This document shows positions 54,730 through 62,974 of a DNA stretch of 64,000 nt, one piece after another (positions within the stretch are counted from its first letter, which is position 1; the number at the start of each line of letters is the position of its first letter). Source of the stretch: an uncultured Roseibium sp. (GTDB lineage Bacteria > Pseudomonadota > Alphaproteobacteria > Rhizobiales > Stappiaceae); assembly GCF_947494555.1 (NCBI RefSeq), contig NZ_CANLVF010000001.1, positions 124,001 through 188,000 on the forward strand, given 5' to 3'. The position numbers and the translations under genes were made by a program. Under the pieces are notes generated by a model. That model searched no databases and was not told the DNA's origin. It worked only from the letters and a program-made list of their open reading frames with translations.

Positions 54730-55230
54730 TCAGAACCCGTTGGTGCCCAACCGGCCGTTGCGCTGCTGGAGATCGGTTGCCCAGATCACTTCCAGTTTGC
54801 GCAGCAAGGCAAACGTCTCTTCGAGGGCCATCCGGTCGCGTTCGTTGCGCACGATCTGAGCCTGGTTGACCTCGTCTGCAGCCTTGATGGCGTTGCACAG
54901 GTCTCTTCCCTTGTCGGTCAACCGAATGCGCGCTGAGCGCCTGTCTCTGGCGGACGCGGTTCGATCCACGTATCCCGACTGAACGAGCTGTTTAAGGCTG
55001 TAGGAGGCGTTCGATCCGAGATAGTGCCCTCGATCCATGAGATCGCGCACGGACAGATCGTCATCGCCAATCGTGAAGAGAAGCATCGCGTGTGACGGAG
55101 AAATGTCATCGGCACCGATCCTGATCAGATCGACGCGCAACCGGTCCAGATAGCGCCGGTACATTCTTTCAATCACGCGGACGAGTTCGAAGTGGTTTGC
55201 GTGAGCGTAGGGGTTAATTTCGGCGCTCAT
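54730..55230 (-). CDS. MarR-family winged-helix regulator
   Basis: 166 residues from ATG 55230 (MSAEINPYAHANHFELV); a start at 55332 would add a poorly conserved tail. MarR fold: LFTIGDDDLSVRDLMDRGHY, LGSNASYSLKQLVQSGYVDR, then the wing ASARDRRSARIRLTDKG. It is followed by the GT4 gene 16 bases later, so both form one unit. It stands divergent to the type I exporter and is the best candidate to control it. Confidence 0.85.
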   Translation of the reverse strand: MSAEINPYAHANHFELVRVIERMYRRYLDRLRVDLIRIGADDISPSHAMLLFTIGDDDLSVRDLMDRGHYLGSNASYSLKQLVQSGYVDRTASARDRRSARIRLTDKGRDLCNAIKAADEVNQAQIVRNERDRMALEETFALLRKLEVIWATDLQQRNGRLGTNGF

Positions 55231-55353
55231 GTCCGACTCCGCTACATCATATGTATTATTTTCAACCTTTGGTTTAGGGATGTCGATCCGACCGTTGATT
55301 TGTTGTGGTGCATCAGTGAAGATTTTGTGCATATGCCCCTAACTCCCACCAAA

Positions 55354-55372
55354 TTTCGAACTAAATTCGAAA
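55354..55372. promoter_or_regulatory. TTTCGAA-N5-TTCGAAA dyad
   Basis: Perfect 7-base inverted repeat with a five-base centre, size typical for MarR operators, 124 bases upstream of the marR start. Confidence 0.55.
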
Positions 55373-55556
55373 CAATTTCATTACCGGGTTGCTCCTTGTC
55401 TTAGCGGGGTTTCCGTTTTTTATTTATATTTTTATCTTTTGCATGGGAAAGAATCGCGTGCCACAATTAAATCCCAAACTTCATCCAACTTAGTCTACAA
55501 ACCTTCATCATTTATAGGGAAAAGATGTGTCGTTTTCTAGGCAATTACTAATTTTT

Positions 55557-55570
55557 TTCGCACGTGCGAA
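55557..55570. promoter_or_regulatory. 14-base palindrome before the exporter gene
   Basis: TTCGCACGTGCGAA is perfectly symmetric and lies 34 bases before the exporter start codon. It shares the TTCG...CGAA ends with the dyad at 55354. Confidence 0.55.
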
Positions 55571-55604
55571 CTCGTCTTTGGGTTGAATGTTTGGAGAATG
55601 ATGC

Positions 55605-57353
55605 ATGGTTGATCAGGCAAAACCTGCCGCAAACGACCCGTCCAGTCTGGTTCGGGAGGCCCGCAAGACCTTTGCAACTGGTTTGATGGTGGCAGCAATC
55701 CTGAGCGGTTTTATCACGCTTTTACAGCTCACTGCGCCTCTTTTCATGCTCCAGGTGCACGACCGGGTTCTGAACAGTCAGAGCCTCGACACGCTGGGTA
55801 TGCTGGTCATAATCGCGGCCGGTGCACTCACGCTTTACGGCATTCTGGAATTCATTCGCAGCCAGATTTTTCAAGTCATGGGTACCGAACTCGTCCGCCG
55901 CCTTAACCACATGGCGATCGAAGCCGGAGTGAAATCTTCGCTCGAAAGGGGCGGCAGCCTGGCGTCCGAAGTGCTCCGGGACCTCAATGACCTGCGCAGT
56001 TTCGTGACCAGCAACGCAATCAGCGCTCCGCTGGAAGCACTCTGGGTGCCTCTGTTTCTTGCAGTCCTCTTTATCCTGCACCCGCTCTACGGGCTGCTGG
56101 CCATCATCTCGGCGTTCGTTCTTATCGGACTGAACCTAATCTCCGATATGGCGACCCGATCGCTCTTGAAAGAAGCGAACTCCGCAAATGTCGAGAATGT
56201 CGCGACGATGGCATCGACGCTGAGGCACGCGGAAACGATCGAGGCAATGGGGCTCATGCCTGCGCTCGCGCGGCGCTGGCGCAAGAAGCAGATCCATGCA
56301 AGCGAGCTGATGGCACATGGCAGCAGGCGCGGCAAGGCGATCCATGCGCTGACCCGCAGTCTGCGCTTCGGCATGCAGATCGCCGTTCTCGCCCTTGGTG
56401 CTGACCTTGTGATCCAGGGGCAGGTAACGGCCGGGACCATGATTGCCGCAAGCATCATCACCGGACGCTTGCTCATGCCATTTGACAACATGACCGAAAA
56501 CTGGAGGCAATGGGTGTTCGCCTTCACGGCTTGGGGCCGCGTTCGCGACATCCTTGAGAATCATTCCTCCATTCGTCAGGCAATCCCGACACCGCCGAGC
56601 CAGGGGCCGCTCAAGGTCGACAAACTCGTCTTTGCCGCGCCCAACGCACCAGTGCCTGTCATCAAAGGCATTTCCTTTACGCTTGAGCCGGGAGATGTTC
56701 TGGGCGTCGTCGGCCCTTCGGCGGCTGGTAAGTCGACACTTGCCCGCCTTTTGGTCGGAGCCTTGCAGCCCACCACCGGCGGCGTGTTTCTGGATGGTCA
56801 CAATGTCTATCTGTGGGAACGTGCGTCCGTCGGGGCAATGATCGGTTATCTGCCGCAATCCGTTTCCCTTCTCGATGGAACTGTGCGCGAAAACATTGCC
56901 CGGATGTACGAGGCCGATCCGCAGATGGTGATCGATGCGGCAAGATCGGCAGGGGTTCATGAAATGATAGGCCGGATGCCTCTCGGCTACGATACGCCTG
57001 TGGGCGACAACAAATTCACGTTGTCCGGCGGCCAGAAACAGAGGGTTGCGCTTGCGCGGGCTTTGTTCGGGCGTCCCAGATTGCTGGTCCTGGACGAACC
57101 CAATGCAAACCTCGACACTGAAGGAGAAGTTGCGCTTCTGAGAGCCATTTCAAGCGCGAAGGAAGACGGTGCGATCGTGATCGTTATCGCTCACCGACCG
57201 GCCATCATGGAGGCCGCCGACAAGATCCTGGTTCTTGAGGACGGGCGTATCAGCCAGTTTGGTGAAAGAACCGAAGTCGTGAGCAGTATTTCAAGGCGAT
57301 TGCCGGCCCCGGCGGCGAATCGCTCCTTACCGTCGAGCGGAGAAGTCGCATGA
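55605..57353 (+). CDS. Type I secretion ABC transporter (permease-ATPase)
   Basis: 582 residues, PrtD-like half transporter. Membrane domain about 25-310 (GFITLLQLTAPLFMLQVHDR typical start), then the ATPase: Walker A GPSAAGKST near 369, signature LSGGQKQR near 472, Walker B LLVLDEP near 492, and the H-loop His in IAHRPAIM. It pushes an unfolded RTX substrate straight to the outside together with HlyD and a TolC protein. Its stop overlaps the hlyD-type gene by four bases. No TolC gene is in the window. Confidence 0.93.
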   Translation: MVDQAKPAANDPSSLVREARKTFATGLMVAAILSGFITLLQLTAPLFMLQVHDRVLNSQSLDTLGMLVIIAAGALTLYGILEFIRSQIFQVMGTELVRRLNHMAIEAGVKSSLERGGSLASEVLRDLNDLRSFVTSNAISAPLEALWVPLFLAVLFILHPLYGLLAIISAFVLIGLNLISDMATRSLLKEANSANVENVATMASTLRHAETIEAMGLMPALARRWRKKQIHASELMAHGSRRGKAIHALTRSLRFGMQIAVLALGADLVIQGQVTAGTMIAASIITGRLLMPFDNMTENWRQWVFAFTAWGRVRDILENHSSIRQAIPTPPSQGPLKVDKLVFAAPNAPVPVIKGISFTLEPGDVLGVVGPSAAGKSTLARLLVGALQPTTGGVFLDGHNVYLWERASVGAMIGYLPQSVSLLDGTVRENIARMYEADPQMVIDAARSAGVHEMIGRMPLGYDTPVGDNKFTLSGGQKQRVALARALFGRPRLLVLDEPNANLDTEGEVALLRAISSAKEDGAIVIVIAHRPAIMEAADKILVLEDGRISQFGERTEVVSSISRRLPAPAANRSLPSSGEVA

Positions 57354-58735
57354 CGTCCCAACCTGATATTCCTTCAAACGAAACGGACAAGCAGCTTGCC
57401 GAAGTCGCAAAGACACCATTTTGGCAGCAGCCCGAAAGTCTGGAGGACGACACGGCGCCAAGTCTCCGCGGGCCACTGATTGCTGCCGCAGTCGCGGTTG
57501 TCATCGGTTTCGGAGGCTTTTTGCTCTGGGGGTTCACTGCCGACCTCGACAGTGCAGCGGTTGCGACCGGGAAGGTCGTCGTCGACAGCAAGCGCAAGAC
57601 GATCAGTCATCTCGAAGGTGGTATTTTGCGGCGCCTGCTTGTCAATGAAGGCGACTTCGTCAAGGCCGGGCAGGCGCTGGTCGAACTCGATGCAACGCGT
57701 GCGCGCGCGGAACTGGCACAACTACGCGGAAAGAGGATAAGCCTTTTGGCGACGCTCGCGCGGCTCAGATCCGAACGAGACCTCAAAGACAAGATTGAAA
57801 TGCCTTCCGAACTTATGGAAAGCGATACCTCGACGGTTTCTGACGTGATGGCGGCCGAGGAACGGTTTTTCGAGAAACGCCGCCGTGTCTATGAGGGAAA
57901 GGTCGCGTTTCAGCAGAAGGAAATCGAGCAATTCGTGGCGCAGGTCGAAGCTGCCGAAGCTCAGATTGAATCAAACAAGCATCGCCAGTTGTTGCTCGAG
58001 GAACGGGTGGATGCGCTGAGCGGACTGGAGAAAAAGGGCTTCACGTCGAAGGCCATGCTGAGCGACGTGCAGCTGGAGCTGAGCGAACTCATCGGCGATG
58101 GCGGCGAACTTGCCGCTGAAAAGGCGAAATCGGAAAAAGCCAAACAGGGCGCGGAAGTGGCGTTGCTCCAGGCCGAACAGGAACTCCAGAGCGAAATTGC
58201 AAGCGAAATCCTGGATGCGCAGCTGGAACTGAATATCACCAACGAACAGATCATTTCGGCCAAGGACGTGCTCGACCGCCTTGTGGTCTACGCACCGCAG
58301 GGTGGGATTGTATACGACATCGAGATGCGGACGCCCGGAGGAGTCGTCGAGCCGGGCAAGGCGATCATGGATATCGTACCGCAGGATGAGAAGATGCTTG
58401 TTGAGGTTCGCATGAACCTGAAGGATATCGATCATGTGCGTGTCGGTTCCGAGGCCCGAATCAGATTGACGGCCTATGATCGGCGGAACGTACGCCCGCT
58501 CGAAGGCGAAGTGACCTATGTGGCGGCCGATCAGACAGTCGATCAGCAGACGCAGGCAGCCTTCTACGTGGTTCGGGCCGAGGTCAGTCAGGAAGAGCTT
58601 TCCAACAATCCGGTTGTTGCGCTTTATCCGGGGATGCCGGCGGAGGTCCTGATTTTGCGCCGTGCCCGAAAGGCGATCGAGTATTTGGTCGAGCCGCTTA
58701 CGGATAGTTTCAATCGCGCTTTCCGCGAAGACTAG
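57350..58735 (+). CDS. HlyD-family type I secretion periplasmic adaptor
   Basis: 461 residues. One membrane helix at about 42-63 (LIAAAVAVVIGFGGFLLWGF), then the biotinyl-lipoyl-like part (VDSKRKTISHLEGGILRRLL), a long coiled coil (about 110-300, rich in Glu, Lys, Leu) and the HlyD beta domain (VVYAPQGGIVYDIEMRTPGG). It links the ABC transporter to the outer-membrane channel. Coupled to the exporter gene by a four-base overlap. Confidence 0.93.
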   Translation: MTSQPDIPSNETDKQLAEVAKTPFWQQPESLEDDTAPSLRGPLIAAAVAVVIGFGGFLLWGFTADLDSAAVATGKVVVDSKRKTISHLEGGILRRLLVNEGDFVKAGQALVELDATRARAELAQLRGKRISLLATLARLRSERDLKDKIEMPSELMESDTSTVSDVMAAEERFFEKRRRVYEGKVAFQQKEIEQFVAQVEAAEAQIESNKHRQLLLEERVDALSGLEKKGFTSKAMLSDVQLELSELIGDGGELAAEKAKSEKAKQGAEVALLQAEQELQSEIASEILDAQLELNITNEQIISAKDVLDRLVVYAPQGGIVYDIEMRTPGGVVEPGKAIMDIVPQDEKMLVEVRMNLKDIDHVRVGSEARIRLTAYDRRNVRPLEGEVTYVAADQTVDQQTQAAFYVVRAEVSQEELSNNPVVALYPGMPAEVLILRRARKAIEYLVEPLTDSFNRAFRED

Positions 58736-59221
58736 CGGTCTCGGCATCTTTCATAAACTCACGAACTGACCATTTTCATACCGCGCTGCCCTACATTTGT
58801 GCAGTGCGGTATAATGTGTACATTGATTTACATGATTTGCCGAAGTCATTTCTAAGTATTGCAAACTTATGCGTGTATGCGGGTTTAGTAGGAATTTAAT
58901 AACTTAGATTCAAGTATCTGAAAAATAACGGTTAAATTTGTTCACCGCCAAAAATTATTCACTTCCAAACAATAAATTAATTCGAATTTCGATGCAAAAA
59001 AGATGTATTAGATTGGTAATTTTGCCTTTTTATTAGAGTAATATCCTCTAAAATACTCATTAAACAAAATATTGCCTTATTTTTTTCACTAATAATCCCT
59101 TTGATTCAAGTCGTAAACGTGTATTGTGTTTTTCGCATCGCAAGAAGACGGGGTTTGTGCGGTGCGGGGTGCCGCGGTTTCCGGGGCGTTGTTTAAGTGA
59201 GGTAAACTTCAGGAGTAAGCT
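58736..59221. other. 486-base AT-rich gap before the RTX gene
   Basis: Very AT-rich compared with the flanks, with several short T and A runs. No ORF or clear hairpin. It most likely holds a strong promoter for the RTX gene, separate from the exporter promoter. GGAG lies before the RTX start. Confidence 0.5.
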
Positions 59222-59824
59222 ATGGCCACAATTGAAGGCAGTGCTTTCCAGGATTTCCTAACGGGTACAAGTGCCCAGGATTTCATTTTTGGTCTGGGTG
59301 AAGCAGATGTTGTCGTGGGCAATGAAGGCGACGATTTTCTGTTCGGTGGAAAAGGCGGCGATCTGATCGTAGGTGGTGAAGGCGCAGACAAGATTTTCGG
59401 TCAGGGTGGCGACGACGTCATTCTGGGCGGAGATGATGCTGACACGATCTTCGGTGGCTCAGGTGCCGACTTCATTCAAGGCGGAGATGGTGGTGACATC
59501 ATTCTCGGCGGTGAAGGAACCGACGTCATTGACGGCGGTGCCGGCAATGATCTGATGTTCGGTGGTGGAAACCACGACGTTTTCGTATTCACCGGTGGTG
59601 GTGGAAACGACATCATCATGGACTTCCAGGTTGGCGATCTGGTTCAGATCTCCTCCAACATCAACAATACCGGTATCGGTTCGGCTGCAGACGTTGCAGA
59701 CCGCGCGACACAGGTTGGCAACAACACTGTGATCGATCTGGGCAATGGCGACACCGTCACGCTCAACAACATCGATACTGACGACCTGAAGGACAATCCT
59801 GAAGGCTTCATTGTTGTAAGCTAA
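59222..59824 (+). CDS. Small RTX calcium-binding protein
   Basis: 200 residues. About ten glycine-rich RTX nonapeptides fill residues 25-125 (GGKGGDLIV, GGEGADKIF, GQGGDDVIL, GGSGADFIQ, GGAGNDLMF), forming a calcium-bound beta roll. The C-terminal 70 residues (VFVFTGGGGNDIIMDFQVGD and TVTLNNIDTDDL) resemble the usual secretion end. No N-terminal signal peptide and no enzyme domain. It is the likely substrate of the exporter just upstream. Role probably structural, in surface or biofilm matrix (inference). Confidence 0.88.
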   Translation: MATIEGSAFQDFLTGTSAQDFIFGLGEADVVVGNEGDDFLFGGKGGDLIVGGEGADKIFGQGGDDVILGGDDADTIFGGSGADFIQGGDGGDIILGGEGTDVIDGGAGNDLMFGGGNHDVFVFTGGGGNDIIMDFQVGDLVQISSNINNTGIGSAADVADRATQVGNNTVIDLGNGDTVTLNNIDTDDLKDNPEGFIVVS

Positions 59825-59915
59825 CGCGATCTGCTCCGGACGCCCGCCTCCCGGGCGTTCGGGGCGATCTTGTGCCGCCGGTCTGGTCTGCAATCCTGCG
59901 CAACGAAGTACTCAA

Positions 59916-62126
59916 ATGCTTGAAACTCTCGGCTCATATGTGGAATCGTCTTTTGATGCGCCGCAGTTTCTGCAGTTGACTCCGGATGTTTATCTGGTTG
60001 CCTGGGATCCGCCACATGCGGTCAGCGCAGCGCCGAAGCTCGAGGAGTTGGCGCAAAAAAAATTCTCCGCTATGGCAAGCGTACGGCTCGCCCTTCTCGA
60101 CGGACGAACAAGAATTTTGTGGGCGCTATCCCTGAAGGAGCCGGCTGACCTGCAACTGAAGCTCACCGCAGGCTCGATAGGGTCCGGCGCAGAGCTCCAG
60201 GTCAAGGCCGATGAATCCGTCGATGCTGTCGACCCTTTCTCCCTGACAAACGGCCTGAGCCAGAACGCTTGCGCTGTGCTCGTTACCACAATCCTGAGCA
60301 CCTGGTCGGGAATGTTCAAGCTTGCACGGTCTCGCAGTTTCGTTGGATTTGCAAAGAAGCTGCTGCATTCCGTCAATGATACACCGCCGGTCGCCGACTG
60401 CGTCGCCTCTGTCGGTGAAACAAGAATACTCGAGACCTTCCTGAACAGCGAATGTGTGGACATTACCTCGGCGGTCCTGATTGGCGACGCGGGTATCACA
60501 CGGCTGGAAACCGATTTTTTCAACACGCTTTATAACAGTGGAAAGAGCCGGCTGTTCATCGGCGTCGCTGACATGCGGCAACCTCCATCCAAGAGTTACC
60601 TGGTCCTGTCCGGACCATGGGGGCTTGCGATCAGACGGCTCGAAACAGGCAATACGGAGCGTTCGCTTGGCGCCTGGTGGGCGGCGAACGCGCGAAAACT
60701 TCCTGAAGTGCGCGACTTCATCATCACCCGGTTCGGCGCACGTACGCAGACCACACAGGCCGCCGTCCGCGACTTGCAGCTTTCCGAGCCGATGCCGGCG
60801 AAAAGACATGGAACACTTGGCGAAACCGCTGCATTTTGCGCCGTCGAAACAGCGCTGGCCGTTGACAGTGGTGTCCTCGTAGGGGGGTGGATGCGCGACC
60901 CGGGCAAAGCCTACAGTGAACTTGCAATCCTGACTGGAGACGATGAGCAAGTCGCACTTGATCTACACACCTTCGACGGCGTATTGCCGGAGGCTCAGGG
61001 CGGCTTTGCCATCAAAAGATTTGTCGCATTTGCACCGACCGGGAAGACGCTCACAAACCATATTCAACCGCGTTTCAAACTCACTTTGGCATCGGGAGAG
61101 CGCACCGCACTTGTGCCGCCGCCACAGCCTAGCGACGCCGTGGAAAGCCGAGCGGGTGCGCTTGCGGTCGTGCCACCCAGGCATGCCACGGACCGTGTCG
61201 TCTCCGAATGCCTTGCGCGCCCATTTGCCGACCTGCAGGATCGTTTCAGACGTCAAGTTGGAGCGCCTTCCGAAATAGTCATTGGCAAGCCGATTGGTCA
61301 TCCGGTCGTCTCGATCGTGATCCCGCTCTACAAGGTCTACGAGTTCATCAAGCCGCAACTTGCGGCCTTTGCCGCCGACCGTTGGCTCGCCGAAAACGCC
61401 GAGATTGTTTTTGTGCTCGATTCTCCTGAGCAGGCGGCGCATGTCGAAGACCTTTTGATCGGTTTTCATCTTCTTTACGGGTTGTCTTACCGGCTCGTCG
61501 TCATGGAGCAGAACGGAGGCTATGCACTGGCGTGCAACGCTGGTGCGTCCAGGGCACGCGGGCGGTACATCGCCATGATCAACTCCGACGTTGTGCCGCT
61601 GGAAAACGGCTGGCTGGAACAACTGTGTGCCTGCCTCATGATGGATGAGCAGGTCGGAGCCGTTGGTGCGAAGCTTCTTTATGCGGATAATGCCATTCAG
61701 CATGCAGGGCTGAAGTTTATCCAGGACGAGAAGAAACGCTGGTTCAATCACCACTATTTCAAAGGGTTCCCAAGGCACTTCCCGCAAGCGAGTACCTCCC
61801 GCGAGGTGCCGGGGGTCACGGGCGCATGCCTTGTTATGTCACGGGAAGACTTCGAGAAGGCCGGCGGCTACACGACGGATTTTATCATCGGCGACTATGA
61901 AGACAGTGATCTTTGCCTGAAGCTCAGAAGCAGCAACAAGAAGATTTACTATCTAGGCGATGTCGAACTCTATCACTTCGAACGCGTGTCCATAAACAAG
62001 AATGGAGATTATACGCGTGGCGTTGCTTCTCAATACAATCGGTGGCTTCAACAATACAGGTGGGGACAGGAAATAATGGATGTGATGTCCGCAATCGGAG
62101 TGCGTGATGGAGTGCAGAGCGTATGA
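59916..62126 (+). CDS. Large GT2 glycosyltransferase with unknown N-terminal half
   Basis: 736 residues. The C-terminal 270 residues are a GT-A family 2 transferase: PVVSIVIPLYKVYEFIKPQL near 467, AMINSDVVPLENGWLEQL as the metal site, TGACLVMSREDFEKAGGYTT and GDYEDSDLCLKLR with the catalytic-type Glu-Asp. Residues 1-450 match nothing I recognise; they are soluble and repeat-poor (LGAWWAANARKLPEVRDFII). No membrane helices. It starts 91 bases after the RTX gene and overlaps the methyltransferase gene by four bases, so glycan work is tied to the RTX export genes. Confidence 0.82.
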   Translation: MLETLGSYVESSFDAPQFLQLTPDVYLVAWDPPHAVSAAPKLEELAQKKFSAMASVRLALLDGRTRILWALSLKEPADLQLKLTAGSIGSGAELQVKADESVDAVDPFSLTNGLSQNACAVLVTTILSTWSGMFKLARSRSFVGFAKKLLHSVNDTPPVADCVASVGETRILETFLNSECVDITSAVLIGDAGITRLETDFFNTLYNSGKSRLFIGVADMRQPPSKSYLVLSGPWGLAIRRLETGNTERSLGAWWAANARKLPEVRDFIITRFGARTQTTQAAVRDLQLSEPMPAKRHGTLGETAAFCAVETALAVDSGVLVGGWMRDPGKAYSELAILTGDDEQVALDLHTFDGVLPEAQGGFAIKRFVAFAPTGKTLTNHIQPRFKLTLASGERTALVPPPQPSDAVESRAGALAVVPPRHATDRVVSECLARPFADLQDRFRRQVGAPSEIVIGKPIGHPVVSIVIPLYKVYEFIKPQLAAFAADRWLAENAEIVFVLDSPEQAAHVEDLLIGFHLLYGLSYRLVVMEQNGGYALACNAGASRARGRYIAMINSDVVPLENGWLEQLCACLMMDEQVGAVGAKLLYADNAIQHAGLKFIQDEKKRWFNHHYFKGFPRHFPQASTSREVPGVTGACLVMSREDFEKAGGYTTDFIIGDYEDSDLCLKLRSSNKKIYYLGDVELYHFERVSINKNGDYTRGVASQYNRWLQQYRWGQEIMDVMSAIGVRDGVQSV

Positions 62127-62974
62127 ATTCTCCGGTTGTCATAGAAGATGCCGTTCGGCTCAAACCTGCTCCACTCGGCGGCGAGCGGCTTGCTCTGCTG
62201 CAAAAGACGATCGGCCGCAATCGGTTCCTGCCGATCCCGCCACAGGAAGAGAATTTTGTCGGAGATGGCGATTATCTCGCCATCGGAATCGAATTTCTCG
62301 GACACTTCATCGAGCTCGGCGGATTGCAGGAGCAAGAGCGTGTTCTTGATATCGGTTGCGGGATCGGCCGCATGGCCGTTCCGCTCACGCAGTATCTCGA
62401 TCCGGAAAAGGGGCACTATACGGGCATCGACCCGGCGTCTCCCGGTATTCAATGGTGCACGCGGAACATTCGATCCGCTTATGAGAACTTCCGTTTCATG
62501 CACCTCGATATCGCGAATGATCTCTACAATCCCAACGGTCATCTGCCCGGAACGGAGATCGCGCTTCCCTTCGCAGAAGGGTCCTTTGACTTCGCCATCA
62601 TGACCTCAGTGGTTACTCATTTGCCGGCAAATGAGATCGAGCCCTATTTCCGTGAGATCGCAAGACTGCTTGCACCTGGCGGACGGCTGTTCGTGTCGGC
62701 ATTTGTCATGGAACCTGAGAGCCAGCGCAACGCCCAAAACCTTACGCCGCGGATCCAGTTCCAGCGTCATGGAGAGGGGCCGGCCTGGTATGCCGATGCG
62801 CAGGCGCCGCTTGCTGCGGTCGCATTTGACGACGGATTTCTCGATGCCTGCTTGCAGGCCACCGGGTTCGACATTGCCTTGAAAAAACTCGGACATTGGC
62901 GCGGTCAGACAGGCAGCCGGCATTACCAGGACTTCTTTGTTGCCGTGAAATCGGCGCGGGGTCGTGCCGAATGA
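62123..62974 (+). CDS. Class I SAM-dependent methyltransferase
   Basis: 283 residues. Motif I VLDIGCGIGRM at 74-84, then acidic motif II (YTGIDPASPGIQWC), FRFMHLDIANDLYNPNG and the FDFAIMTSVVTHLPANEIEP motif IV area. It moves a methyl group from S-adenosylmethionine, here probably to a sugar or glycan end, which in some polysaccharide systems caps the chain. It overlaps the GT2 gene before it and the GT4 gene after it by four bases each. Acceptor unknown. Confidence 0.85.
   Translation: MNSPVVIEDAVRLKPAPLGGERLALLQKTIGRNRFLPIPPQEENFVGDGDYLAIGIEFLGHFIELGGLQEQERVLDIGCGIGRMAVPLTQYLDPEKGHYTGIDPASPGIQWCTRNIRSAYENFRFMHLDIANDLYNPNGHLPGTEIALPFAEGSFDFAIMTSVVTHLPANEIEPYFREIARLLAPGGRLFVSAFVMEPESQRNAQNLTPRIQFQRHGEGPAWYADAQAPLAAVAFDDGFLDACLQATGFDIALKKLGHWRGQTGSRHYQDFFVAVKSARGRAE

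Larger units (their letters stand above)
55231..55604. other. 374-base divergent regulatory region
   Basis: AT-rich gap between the MarR gene and the exporter gene, with two strong dyads (given separately). No ORF. Confidence 0.5.

Noticed and set aside
54186..54869. 227-codon plus-strand frame opposite the GT4 and MarR genes
   Set aside because: Overlaps two supported genes; no family features.
59222..59824. RTX toxin or adhesin interpretation
   Set aside because: Only about 200 residues with repeats and a secretion-type end; no pore-forming, lipase, protease or adhesin domain is visible.
59838..59860. GC-rich hairpin after the RTX gene (ACGCCCG / CGGGCGT)
   Set aside because: Short stem and no T run; could reduce read-through into the GT2 gene but is not strong enough to list as a terminator.
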